A stretch of DNA of 64,000 nucleotides from Paraburkholderia sabiae. GTDB lineage: Bacteria; Pseudomonadota; Gammaproteobacteria; Burkholderiales; Burkholderiaceae. The DNA is taken from assembly GCF_030412785.1 (NCBI RefSeq), contig NZ_CP125296.1, positions 1,798,001 to 1,862,000 on the forward strand. The letters are read 5' to 3'. Position numbers and translations under genes: made by a program. Under the pieces are notes generated by a model. It worked only from the letters and a program-made list of their open reading frames with translations, made no database searches and had not been told where the DNA came from. Below, in pieces: positions 52,866 through 61,474 of this stretch; the first letter of the stretch is position 1; each line of letters starts with the position of its first letter.

Positions 52866-53213
52866 TTACGCAGAAATCCACACATGTCCGTCTTCGATGC
52901 GCGCCGTGAACGCGCTGACGGACTTGTCGGGCGCTTCGAGGCATTCGCCCGTGCGCAGATCGAAGTGATGCTTGTAGATCGGCGAAGCGACGACGACGCG
53001 TTCGCCCAGGCTGCCGATCAGACCGCGCGACAGCACGGCTGCTTGCGATGCAGGATCGAAGTTGTCGATCGCATAGATGCCGCCGCGCTCGCCTTCGATG
53101 CGAAACACGGCTACCTGCTCGCCGTTGACGAGCGCGCAGACGCCCGTGTTCGGCACGATGTCGTCGAGTGCGCAGATGGAAGTCCAGGTGGTCGGCAGAC
53201 GGTCGTTGTTCAT
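52866..53213 (-). CDS. nirD: Nitrite reductase (NADH) small subunit
   Basis: A 115-residue Rieske-fold protein of the NirD type. As is normal for NirD, the two Cys-x-His pairs of true Rieske proteins are missing. It pairs with NirB in assimilatory nitrite reduction to ammonium. It lies 30 bp from nirB and 32 bp from nasA in the same operon. ATG at 53213. Confidence 0.93.
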   Translation of the reverse strand: MNNDRLPTTWTSICALDDIVPNTGVCALVNGEQVAVFRIEGERGGIYAIDNFDPASQAAVLSRGLIGSLGERVVVASPIYKHHFDLRTGECLEAPDKSVSAFTARIEDGHVWISA

Positions 53214-53243
53214 GTCGATCTCCGTGCTATCAATGAGTGAGGG

Positions 53244-55808
53244 TTAGACGGTTTCCGCGGACTCGGCGGTCTGTTCGACGACGACGGGAATACGCACAGG
53301 CCGCTGCTGCCGTTCGTCAGGCGTGGCGGGGCGAATCTGGCCGCGCGTCGCGACGAAGCTGATGTTGTCGTCGGCGCTCTCGCTGTTGACGAAGTGGCGG
53401 AAGCGCTTGCGCGTTTCGGGGTCGGTGACGGCCTTCTTCCATTCGCATTCGTACGTCTCGACTACGTGCTGCATTTCCGCTTCGAGTTCGGCGGCGAGGC
53501 CGAGCTTGTCGTGGATGATCACGTCCTTCAGATAATCGAGGCCGCCTTCGAGGTTTTCGCGCCATACGCTCGTGCGTTGCAGACGGTCGGCCGTGCGCAC
53601 ATAGAACATCAGGAAGCGGTCGATATAGCGGATCAGCGTGTCGCGATCCAGGTCTGATGCGATCAGTTCGGCATGACGCGGCTTCATGCCACCGTTGCCG
53701 CACACGTACAGATTCCAGCCCTTTTCCGTCGCGATGATGCCGACGTCCTTGCTCTGCGCTTCCGCGCATTCGCGCGTGCAGCCCGACACCGCGAACTTGA
53801 GCTTGTGCGGCGAGCGCAGACCTTTGTAGCGGTTCTCGATATCGATCGCGAGACCGACGGAATCGTCGACACCGTAACGGCACCACGTCGAACCGACACA
53901 CGATTTCACCGTGCGCACCGACTTGCCGTATGCATGGCCCGATTCGAAGCCCGCTGCAATCAGTTCTTCCCAGATGGAAGGCAACTGTTCGACGCGCGCG
54001 CCGAACAGATCGACACGCTGTCCGCCTGTGATCTTCGTATACAGGCCGTACTTCTTCGCGACCTGTCCGACGGCGATCAGCCCTTCGGGCGTCACTTCAC
54101 CGCCCGGCATGCGCGGCACGACGGAATACGTGCCGTCGCGCTGAATGTTCGCGAGGTAGTAATCGTTCGAATCCTGCAGGCTCGCGTGTTCCTTCTTCAG
54201 CACGAACTCGTTCCAGCACGACGCGAGAATGCCCGCGACGGCCGGCTTGCAGATATCGCAGCCGAGACCGTGACCATGCTTGTCGAGCAGCGCACCAAAG
54301 GTCTTGATGCGCTCGACGCGCACGAGGTGATACAGCTCCTGGCGCGAAAACGGAAAGTGCTCGCACAGATGATTGTTGACGGCGAGGCCTTGCTTCTTCA
54401 TCTCGGCCTTCATCACCTGCGTGACGAGCGGCACGCAGCCGCCGCATGCCGTGCCTGCCTTCGTCGCGTTCTTCACGTCGCCGATGGTCGTCGCGCCTGC
54501 GCAGACGGACGCGCAGATTGCGCCCTTCGAGATGTTGTTGCACGAACAGATCTGCGCGCTCTCGGGCAACGCATCGACGCCGAGTGCGGGCTTCGCGTTG
54601 CCGTCCGCTTGCGGCAGGATCAGAAATTCCGGCGACTCCGGCAACTGGATGCGATTCAGCATCATCTGCAGCAGCGTGCCGTATTCGCTCGCATCGCCGA
54701 CCATCACGCCGCCCAGCAGAAACTTGCCGCAATCCGACACCACGAGCTTCTTGTAGACCTGCTTGCGTTCGTCGCTGAACTGATACGTGCGGCTGCCTGC
54801 CGTCGATGCGTGCGCATCGCCGAGGCTCGCGACATCGACGCCCATCAGCTTGAGCTTCGTGCTCATGTCGGCGCCTGCAAATGCAGCTTCTTTTTCGCCG
54901 AGCAACTGCTTCGCCGTGACGCGCGCCATTTCATAGCCAGGCGCGACGAGCCCAAAAATCTGCCCATTCCACAGCGCGCATTCGCCGATCGCGTAGATAT
55001 CGGCATCGCTCGTGCGGCATTGATTGTCGATCACGATACCGCCGCGCGCACCGACTTCGAGACCGCACGCGCGCGCGATTTCGTCGCGCGGACGAATGCC
55101 CGCCGAGAACACGATCATGTCGGTGTCGAGATGGCTGCCGTCCGCGAATTGCATGCGATGCGTGCCTTCTTCGCCGTCGACGATCTCCAGCGTGTTCTTC
55201 TGCGTATGCACGGTCACGCCGAGTTCTTCGATCTTGCCGCGCAGCACCTTGCCGCCGCCGTCATCTACCTGCACCGCCATCAGACGCGGCGCGAATTCGA
55301 CGACATGCGTTTCGAGGCCCATGTCGCGCAACGCCTTCGCGCATTCGAGACCAAGCAGCCCGCCGCCGATGACGACGCCCGTCTTCGAACGCGCACCGCA
55401 TTCCTGCATCGCTTCGAGGTCTTCGATCGTGCGATAGACGAAGCAGTCCTTGCGGTCCTTGCCGGGCACGGGCGGCACGAAGGCGTATGAGCCACTCGCG
55501 ATCACGAGCTTGTCGTAGGCGAGCGTTTCGCCCGTCGACGTCGTGACCGTATGCGCGTCGCGATCGATCGATACGGCTTTCGCGTTCAGGCGCAGCACCA
55601 TGTCGTCGCGATCGAAAAAGCCGGGCGCGACGAGCGACAGATCGTCGGCGGACTTGCCCGAGAAAAACTCCGACAGATGCACGCGATCGTAGGCAGGACG
55701 CGGCTCTTCGCACAGCACGGTGATGTCGAGGCGCGCAGCGGTCTGTTCCGCGAGGCATTCGAGCAGTTTGTGGCCGACCATGCCGTGGCCGATAACGATG
55801 ACTTTCAT
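53244..55808 (-). CDS. nirB: Assimilatory nitrite reductase (NADH) large subunit
   Basis: An 854-residue NirB. The N-terminal FAD/NAD(P)H-dependent oxidoreductase domain (VIVIGHGMVGHK, GAGxxG-like; GVVIGGGLLGLE) is followed by a BFD-like [2Fe-2S] region (CSCNNISKG and CGGC). The C-terminal siroheme/[4Fe-4S] reductase has CVGSTWCRYG and SGCTRECAEAQSKDVG. It reduces nitrite to ammonium with NADH. The ATG at 55808 with AGGATCGG upstream fits the family N terminus; a longer ATG at 55838 was rejected. Confidence 0.94.
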   Translation of the reverse strand: MKVIVIGHGMVGHKLLECLAEQTAARLDITVLCEEPRPAYDRVHLSEFFSGKSADDLSLVAPGFFDRDDMVLRLNAKAVSIDRDAHTVTTSTGETLAYDKLVIASGSYAFVPPVPGKDRKDCFVYRTIEDLEAMQECGARSKTGVVIGGGLLGLECAKALRDMGLETHVVEFAPRLMAVQVDDGGGKVLRGKIEELGVTVHTQKNTLEIVDGEEGTHRMQFADGSHLDTDMIVFSAGIRPRDEIARACGLEVGARGGIVIDNQCRTSDADIYAIGECALWNGQIFGLVAPGYEMARVTAKQLLGEKEAAFAGADMSTKLKLMGVDVASLGDAHASTAGSRTYQFSDERKQVYKKLVVSDCGKFLLGGVMVGDASEYGTLLQMMLNRIQLPESPEFLILPQADGNAKPALGVDALPESAQICSCNNISKGAICASVCAGATTIGDVKNATKAGTACGGCVPLVTQVMKAEMKKQGLAVNNHLCEHFPFSRQELYHLVRVERIKTFGALLDKHGHGLGCDICKPAVAGILASCWNEFVLKKEHASLQDSNDYYLANIQRDGTYSVVPRMPGGEVTPEGLIAVGQVAKKYGLYTKITGGQRVDLFGARVEQLPSIWEELIAAGFESGHAYGKSVRTVKSCVGSTWCRYGVDDSVGLAIDIENRYKGLRSPHKLKFAVSGCTRECAEAQSKDVGIIATEKGWNLYVCGNGGMKPRHAELIASDLDRDTLIRYIDRFLMFYVRTADRLQRTSVWRENLEGGLDYLKDVIIHDKLGLAAELEAEMQHVVETYECEWKKAVTDPETRKRFRHFVNSESADDNISFVATRGQIRPATPDERQQRPVRIPVVVEQTAESAETV

Positions 55809-55842
55809 GTCGCCGATCCTGTCAGAGAGGGGATTCATTGAT

Positions 55843-57162
55843 TTAATTCGTTGCGCCGAATGCGGCTTCGCGTGCGGTGTGTTCGGCGGAGAAGCGCACC
55901 GCGATCGCGCAGATCGCCGATGCCGTGACCAGACCGCCGAGCGTCAACAGCGTTTGATGCAGGTCGCCCATGCCTTTCGCCAGAAAGCCCGCCGCCACGG
56001 CACCGACATTGCCGCCCGCGCCGACGATGCCCGCCACGCCGCCGAGCGCCTTGCGATCGATGAACGGCACGAGCGCGTAAGTCGCCCCGCACGCCATGTG
56101 CGTGAAGAGACCGAACAGCAGCATCGCGAGCACGGCGAACGCCGCGTGATTCGCCTGCGAGAACAGCAACAGGCCCGCGCCTTCGCCGGCGATCAGCGCG
56201 AACAGCAGCATCGAGCGTGCGGACAGACCACGACGCTTTGCGCTCCAATCCGACAACAAACCGCCGAGCGGACGCGCGAAGATCGCGAGCAGGCCAAAGC
56301 TGCCTGCCGCGAGACCGGCGTCGCGCAGCGAGAGCTGGAAGTGATCGACGTAATAAATGGCCGCGACGTTGTGGATGAACACTTCGACGCCGAAGCACGC
56401 GGCGTAGGTGACGAACAGCATCCACACTCGATAGTTGCGCGAGGCCGCGAGCAGGCTCGCCCAGCCGCCCTTCTTGCCGCTATCGACGGAGATGCCGCGC
56501 GCGCGCAGTTCGCTGAAATTGCCTTGCGGGCAGTCTTGCGTGAAGCGCCAGTAGAGCGCGGCCATCACGGGCATCGCGAGACCGGGCAGCACGAGCGTGA
56601 GACGCCACGCGTCCGAGTTGCTCGCGCCGAGTGCGACGATGCCCGCGAGCATCAGCGGTACGAGCATTTGCGCAGCGCCTGCACCGGCATTGCCCCAGCC
56701 TGCGCTCGTCGCGTTCGCCGTGCCGACCACGTTGCCCGCGAACATCACCGACGTGTGATATTGCGTGATCACGAAGCTCGCGCCCACAGCACCGATCCCG
56801 AGCCGGCACAGCAGGAAGGCCGTGTAGCTGTGTGCGAGCGCCGCGCCGAGCACGGGCAGCGCGCCGAGCGTCATCAACGCGACGTAGACCTTGCGCGGAC
56901 CGAAGCGGTCGCACATCGGACCGACGATCAGGCGCACGAGAATGGTGATCGCGACGGCCGCGATGTTGATGTTCGCGACCTGATCGGCCGTGAGATGAAA
57001 CTCCTGCTTGATGAGGGGCATCAACGGCGCGCACGCGAACCACGCGAAGAAGCAGACGAAGAACGCCATCCACGCGAAGTGAAACGCGCGCATGGCGGGC
57101 GTGCGCCAGTTCAGCAGATCGATCGAGGTGGCTTTTTGCGCTTTGTCCGCTTTGTCGGTCAT
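55843..57162 (-). CDS. nasA-type transporter: MFS nitrate/nitrite transporter (NNP family)
   Basis: A 439-residue 12-helix NNP transporter. Nitrate signatures are present: GAGGNVGAVAAGF in TM11 and GWGNAGAGAAQMLVPLM in TM5, with positively charged R near RLIVGPMCDRFGPR. It imports nitrate (and nitrite) for the following nirBD and nasA. The ATG at 57162 is preferred to 57237 because the extension overlaps a leader hairpin. First gene of the nitrate-assimilation operon, behind a sigma-54 promoter. Confidence 0.92.
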   Translation of the reverse strand: MTDKADKAQKATSIDLLNWRTPAMRAFHFAWMAFFVCFFAWFACAPLMPLIKQEFHLTADQVANINIAAVAITILVRLIVGPMCDRFGPRKVYVALMTLGALPVLGAALAHSYTAFLLCRLGIGAVGASFVITQYHTSVMFAGNVVGTANATSAGWGNAGAGAAQMLVPLMLAGIVALGASNSDAWRLTLVLPGLAMPVMAALYWRFTQDCPQGNFSELRARGISVDSGKKGGWASLLAASRNYRVWMLFVTYAACFGVEVFIHNVAAIYYVDHFQLSLRDAGLAAGSFGLLAIFARPLGGLLSDWSAKRRGLSARSMLLFALIAGEGAGLLLFSQANHAAFAVLAMLLFGLFTHMACGATYALVPFIDRKALGGVAGIVGAGGNVGAVAAGFLAKGMGDLHQTLLTLGGLVTASAICAIAVRFSAEHTAREAAFGATN

Positions 57163-57183
57163 GTTCCGGGCCTTGAAACGACT

Positions 57184-57230
57184 ACGGCGTCCCGCGAATC
57201 GGGTGCGAGACCAGATCCAGGGGACGCCGT
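57184..57230 (-). promoter_or_regulatory. Hairpin in the leader of the nitrate-assimilation operon
   Basis: ACGGCGTCCC (57184-57193) and GGGACGCCGT (57221-57230) form a perfect 10-bp stem with a 27-nt loop, ending 22 nt before the transporter start codon. No T run follows, so it is not a typical terminator. It might control translation or bind an antiterminator such as NasR, although no nasR-like gene is in the window. Confidence 0.5.
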
Positions 57231-57311
57231 TGTCCAAAATTCGTCGGTATTTCGTTGGTGCTTGGGGATGCTGCTGTGCGGCTCGTCGTTGAGTCGCGTG
57301 AGATGTCTAAG

Positions 57312-57326
57312 GCAAGGTGTGTGCCA
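57312..57326 (-). promoter_or_regulatory. Sigma-54 promoter of the nitrate-assimilation operon
   Basis: On the minus strand, TGGCACACACCTTGC matches the consensus TGGCAC-N5-TTGC exactly, including the 15-bp spacing. The expected start site is near 57300, giving a leader of about 138 nt. Confidence 0.85.
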
Positions 57327-57427
57327 TATGGGTAGCTAGCGGCTGCGAGGCTTTCTGGATAAGGGTTTGCGGGCGTTATTCGAGCGCGGCGGGCTGACTC
57401 TGCACTGATTCATGGTGATGCCTCGCG

Positions 57428-57442
57428 GCACTTTGCTGGTGC
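57428..57442. promoter_or_regulatory. NtrC-type enhancer
   Basis: GCAC-TTTGCTG-GTGC fits the NtrC binding consensus GCAC-N7-GTGC. It lies about 110 bp upstream of the sigma-54 box, a standard enhancer distance. Confidence 0.7.
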
Positions 57443-57542
57443 AGCGCAGCACTTAGAAGGGGCGTGGATAATGTTGTGTCGCGACCTGATATGCGGCTCT
57501 CCAGAAGGCAGATGATCAGGTTATCGAACCCTCGCATTCACA

Positions 57543-57923
57543 CTAAAACAACCTTGGCCGCGCGGCCAGAATCCTGTCCCACGCGGAAGGTGGCAGATCT
57601 ACTTGCGTCGAATCGTCGCCTCCGTCGCCAAGGGAAAACAACACTGACTCGCCCTCGTAGCGCGACCACATGATGGTCGGCACTGGCGTCGCAAATGTAT
57701 GTTGAGCCAGCAATCGTCCGTTCCTGGCGTCGAAGACGCGACCAACGTATTCCGCGTTGCCACGCCCGCGCCATTTCAGCATGCAAAGTTCGGCCGTGTA
57801 TCGGTCGTCAGGCGAAGTCGATTTTCGACAGTCCGTGCCCGAGGGAGTGTGGTTAAACAGCCCGAAATAAACCGCGCCAGCCAGCAGTGAAATAAGCGCG
57901 ATACGACTGGAAGTTGGCGTCAT
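57543..57923 (-). CDS. Small membrane-anchored protein, DUF6402-gene partner
   Basis: A 126-residue protein with an N-terminal hydrophobic signal or anchor (residues 8-24, IALISLLAGAVYFGLFN). The soluble part has two Cys (C32 and C47) and beta-rich repeats (VGRVFDARNGRLLAQHTF). No family is recognised. It overlaps the upstream DUF6402 gene by 4 nt (ATGA), so they are translated together. The position and envelope location suggest an immunity or periplasmic protection role for the DUF6402 protein. Confidence 0.7.
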   Translation of the reverse strand: MTPTSSRIALISLLAGAVYFGLFNHTPSGTDCRKSTSPDDRYTAELCMLKWRGRGNAEYVGRVFDARNGRLLAQHTFATPVPTIMWSRYEGESVLFSLGDGGDDSTQVDLPPSAWDRILAARPRLF

Positions 57924-59080
57924 AGATACAGGGTGATGGGTGGAACCATCGGAACAAAGCGGCGATCCGAGTAAATGATGAAGTCGCCTCCTCGTTGATG
58001 CTTCCTCGACCACTCGCGGAAGTCGCTGTTATGTACGGGGTAATAAACCTCCCCTTCGATCACTGGATTTCCAACCGTGACCGGCGAATCTACATACGGG
58101 ACATAAGATGAGAAGGACGCAACCTCATCAAGAGGAACGACGATGACACCCGCCGTACTCCAATGTCCAAGGTATTGCGAACGTTCGCCTTGCTGATCAG
58201 TAAATGTGTAATTGTCTTTGACGTAAATCCACACACCAGTGACGTCAGCTTTCGTAGCCTCGCTGCCGCCCAGATAGTCCCGGGAGAATCGGACGCTCCC
58301 AATGGCAGCGTAGATGTTGAACGAGCCTAGGGCAGCAGATAGATCATCCGGAACGCCGAACCGTTCTATGTCCGCTCGCAGCTGCGCAGCTAATTTTTCG
58401 CAAAAGCTTCCATCAACTTCAACGCGCTGAAACTGGAAACGCTGATGCAACTCCCTCGTGTCATTTCCGCAAAGATCTGATGTGAAAAGGCGAGTCTCGT
58501 ACTTATAAGTCGTGAGTTTGTCATGCATCACCTTGCGGGCTGCAGACGAACGTACTGCCTCGCCTATAAGCACGTCGTACTTCTCCTTCGCACGGGCAAA
58601 CTTCAAAACCCAATCGAGCTTGATCGACGTGGTGTCGTACATGTCAGCCGGGTAGTGCTGCCCAGCCTGATTGATTTCCGCCACCTCGTCGGCAGGCGTC
58701 GGCGAGTAATTCAACCGACCTGAGAACCAGCGTTCCATCAGTTTGGCCCCCACCGGCATCCTCTCTTTGCGCATCGCGCGAGGGATACGCTGGATATCGA
58801 ATGGCGGAACGTTCGCGTGTTTCTGCTGAGGAGATGGCGTCGGTCTGGTTAGCGACTCACTTAGCCAGGTTCCAAATTTTCCGAAATCATCGAGCATTTC
58901 ATCCCATGGCGACTGTCTTGGCTGTTTCGAAGCTGGCGCGACCTTCGATATTGGTCGGACGGGCAGCGCGGGTGGCAATTCATCGAACGAAACTTTCACG
59001 TCACGGATCGCGGACGCGCCTTGCTTCTTGCTCCAGCGCCACAACAATTTGTTGATCTTGTAGTATGAAAATTCATGCAT
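57920..59080 (-). CDS. DUF6402-family protein (polymorphic-toxin/T6SS-associated)
   Basis: A 386-residue protein. The first 95 residues form a Pro/Ser-rich variable arm. From about residue 95 there is a conserved block: IPRAMRKERMPVGAKLMERWFSGRLNYSP ... DTTSIKLDWVLKFARAKEKYDVLI ... VPDDLSAALGSFNIYAAIGSVRFSRD ... DNYTFTDQQGERSQYLGHWS ... FIIYSDRRFVPMVPPI. From memory this is the DUF6402 family found near secretion-system and polymorphic-toxin genes; no catalytic residues are named. The lower GC of 57.5-59.1 kb suggests acquisition. The start codon lies at the conserved MHEFSYYKINKLLWRW. Confidence 0.8.
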   Translation of the reverse strand: MHEFSYYKINKLLWRWSKKQGASAIRDVKVSFDELPPALPVRPISKVAPASKQPRQSPWDEMLDDFGKFGTWLSESLTRPTPSPQQKHANVPPFDIQRIPRAMRKERMPVGAKLMERWFSGRLNYSPTPADEVAEINQAGQHYPADMYDTTSIKLDWVLKFARAKEKYDVLIGEAVRSSAARKVMHDKLTTYKYETRLFTSDLCGNDTRELHQRFQFQRVEVDGSFCEKLAAQLRADIERFGVPDDLSAALGSFNIYAAIGSVRFSRDYLGGSEATKADVTGVWIYVKDNYTFTDQQGERSQYLGHWSTAGVIVVPLDEVASFSSYVPYVDSPVTVGNPVIEGEVYYPVHNSDFREWSRKHQRGGDFIIYSDRRFVPMVPPITLYL

Positions 59081-59248
59081 CGAAGGCCCGTTCCTCTAAA
59101 GCTATACGCGATCGACATATCGCGCATCTCATTGCATAGATATCCGAATCAAAGTGGGCACGCGAATTTTGTATCTTGCATGAAGCAAGGTTCGATTCTT
59201 AAAAATCCGTCAAGGCAAAGTGATCAAAAGGTGCAAGGGCATGGAGCC

Positions 59249-60169
59249 CTACCCCTCCCGAGCCCCCCTCAACTCCCCCGCAATAAAATCCACAAACGTA
59301 CGTATTCGCGCCGACATCTGGTGCCTCTGCGAATACACCGCATAAATATCGGCACCCGGCGTCTCATAGGCAGGCAGCACCTGAACGAGCCGCCCATCGG
59401 CGAGATACTCGTTGATGTCCCACTCCGCGCGCATCAGAATGCCGTGCCCTTCGAGCGCCCACTTCACTGCGATCTCGCCATCGTTCGTCGTCAGATTGCC
59501 GTTGATGCGCACCGCTTCCGTCTTGCGCGCGGCGCCGCGTCCTGTCGTCAGCCGCCACACGCCATACGCTTCGTCGCCCTGCCTTATGCCGATGCAGTTA
59601 TGCCGCACCAGTTCATGCGGCGCGAGCGGCACGCCGTATTCGGCGATGTACGACGGCGCCGCGCACAATAGCCGCCGATTCGCCGCAAGCCTGCGCGCGA
59701 CCACACGGCTATCCGGCGGCTCGCCGAAGCGGATGCACACATCGAACGCATCGTCGGTGAGCGGCGGCGGCGTCACCGACAACTGCAATTGCACCGCGAC
59801 CTGCGGATAACGATTGACGAAGCGCGATATCGCCGGCGCGACATGACTGCGCCCAAAGCCGAGCGTCGCGTTCACCCGCAGCAAACCCTTCGGGCTTTTC
59901 TTCGCGCTGCCCAACAGTTCAGACAATGCTTCGATCTCATCGAGAATCCGCCGCGCGTGCTCCAGATACAGCTCGCCATCGGGCGTCAGCATCATTCGGC
60001 GCGTCGTCCGGTTGACGAGCGGCACGCCTGCGCGCTGCTCCATCTGCGTCAGCCGCTTGCTCACGGCGGCAGGCGTCAAGCCCAGTTCGCGCGCCGCCGC
60101 GCTCAGGCTGCCCGATGCGGCCAGCGTCGAGAAAAAGCTCAGGTCGGTCGGTTGAACGGTGTCGGTCAC
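59249..60169 (-). CDS. LysR-family regulator divergent from tartrate dehydrogenase
   Basis: A 306-residue LysR protein of the DmlR/TtdR type. The helix-turn-helix is in FSTLAASGSLSAAARELGLTPAAVSKRLTQMEQRAG, followed by RTTRRMMLTPDGELYLEHARRIL. The effector domain contains LRVNATLGFGRSHVAPAISRF. The GTG at 60169 has no good ribosome-binding site; no closer start was found. Relatives activate D-malate/tartrate dehydrogenase genes, as expected from the divergent gene at 60281, 111 bp away. Confidence 0.9.
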   Translation of the reverse strand: MTDTVQPTDLSFFSTLAASGSLSAAARELGLTPAAVSKRLTQMEQRAGVPLVNRTTRRMMLTPDGELYLEHARRILDEIEALSELLGSAKKSPKGLLRVNATLGFGRSHVAPAISRFVNRYPQVAVQLQLSVTPPPLTDDAFDVCIRFGEPPDSRVVARRLAANRRLLCAAPSYIAEYGVPLAPHELVRHNCIGIRQGDEAYGVWRLTTGRGAARKTEAVRINGNLTTNDGEIAVKWALEGHGILMRAEWDINEYLADGRLVQVLPAYETPGADIYAVYSQRHQMSARIRTFVDFIAGELRGAREG

Positions 60170-60280
60170 GGTGCGATTTGTGAACTGAAGTTAAAGATGC
60201 TTTGAGTCTAGCACCGGTTACTGCGTTCTCAGTTAGGTAAAGTCGGCTCCATTCCAAATCGATATTTGAAGGAGCGAGAC

Positions 60281-61363
60281 ATGAAGACCTATCGCATTGC
60301 GACGATTCCCGGCGACGGCATCGGCAAGGAAGTCGTGCCGGCGGGCAAGGAAGTGCTGGAGGCGCTGGCGCGCACGAGCAACGGCTTCCGCTTCGAGTTC
60401 GAGAATTTCGACTGGGGCGCGGACTACTACCGCCAGCATGGCGTGATGATGCCCGCCGACGGTCTCGATGCGATTCGCGACAAGGACGCGATCCTGTTCG
60501 GTTCGGCGGGCGATCCCGACGTGCCCGATCACGTGACGCTGTGGGGCCTGCGCCTGAAGATCTGTCAGGGCTTCGACCAGTACGCGAACGTGCGCCCGAC
60601 GCGCATCCTGCCCGGCATCGACGCGCCGCTCAAGCGCTGCACGCCGGAAGACCTGAACTGGGTGATCGTCCGCGAAAACTCCGAGGGCGAATATTCTGGT
60701 GTGGGCGGCCGCGTGCATCAGGGCCATCCGATCGAAGCCGCGACCGACGTGTCGATCCTCACGCGCGCCGGCGTCGAGCGCATCATGCGCTTCGCGTTCC
60801 GTCTCGCGCAGTCGCGTCCGCGCAAGCTGCTCACCGTCATCACGAAGAGCAACGCGCAACGTCACGCAATGGTGATGTGGGACGAAGTCGCGCTGCAAAT
60901 CTCGAAGGAGTTCCCCGACGTCAAATGGGACAAGGAACTCGTCGATGCGTCGACGGCGCGCATGATCAATCGCCCCGCGTCGCTCGACACCATCGTCGCA
61001 ACCAACCTGCACGCCGACATCCTCAGCGATCTCGCCGCCGCGCTGGCGGGCAGCCTCGGCATTGCGCCGACGGGCAACATCGATCCCGAACGCCGCTATC
61101 CGTCGATGTTCGAGCCGATCCACGGCTCGGCGTTCGACATCATGGGCAAGGGCCTCGCGAATCCGGTCGGCACGTTCTGGTCGGTCGTGATGCTGCTCGA
61201 GCATCTCGGCGAATTCGACGCCGCGAAGCGCGTGATGAGCGCGATCGAAGCCGTCACGGCCGATACGTCGCTGCATACGGGCGATCTCGGCGGCAAGGCG
61301 ACGACGGCGCAAGTGACGGCGGCCGTGTGCGCGCTCGTCGAGAAGGTCGCCGTGGCGGCATAA
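60281..61363 (+). CDS. ttuC: Tartrate dehydrogenase/decarboxylase (D-malate dehydrogenase type)
   Basis: A 360-residue beta-decarboxylating dehydrogenase of the IDH/IPMDH family. It has the GDGIGKEVVPAG N-terminal motif, ENSEGEYSGVGGRVH, the catalytic Lys/Asp region (TKSNAQRHAMVMWDEV) and ADILSDLAAALAGSLGIAPTGNIDP. It oxidises tartrate or D-malate with NAD and decarboxylates the product. The ATG at 60281 has GGAG upstream; a 5-residue longer start was rejected. It is followed by a tartrate-type transporter. Confidence 0.92.
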   Translation: MKTYRIATIPGDGIGKEVVPAGKEVLEALARTSNGFRFEFENFDWGADYYRQHGVMMPADGLDAIRDKDAILFGSAGDPDVPDHVTLWGLRLKICQGFDQYANVRPTRILPGIDAPLKRCTPEDLNWVIVRENSEGEYSGVGGRVHQGHPIEAATDVSILTRAGVERIMRFAFRLAQSRPRKLLTVITKSNAQRHAMVMWDEVALQISKEFPDVKWDKELVDASTARMINRPASLDTIVATNLHADILSDLAAALAGSLGIAPTGNIDPERRYPSMFEPIHGSAFDIMGKGLANPVGTFWSVVMLLEHLGEFDAAKRVMSAIEAVTADTSLHTGDLGGKATTAQVTAAVCALVEKVAVAA

Positions 61364-61474
61364 CGCGCACGTCCCAAGGCTTCGCGCACACAACAACAAC
61401 TGACCGCAAACGGCAGACGACGCGCGAAGCCCGATTGTCCGGCACAGTCCGGCTAACCTCGAAGGAGGAGACAC

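Larger units (their letters stand above)
57163..57542. other. Intergenic region (380 bp) with nitrate-operon control elements
   Basis: No gene is supported. The region contains the leader hairpin (57184-57230), the sigma-54 promoter (57312-57326) and an NtrC-type enhancer (57428-57442), listed separately. Between these, a weaker dyad starting GCACTGATTC (57402-57411) could be a second enhancer half. Confidence 0.6.

Noticed and set aside
48751..52968. A long open frame on the plus strand opposite nasA (about 1400 codons)
   Set aside because: Translation is Arg/His/Gln-rich with no domains; it is the antisense shadow of nasA in GC-rich DNA.
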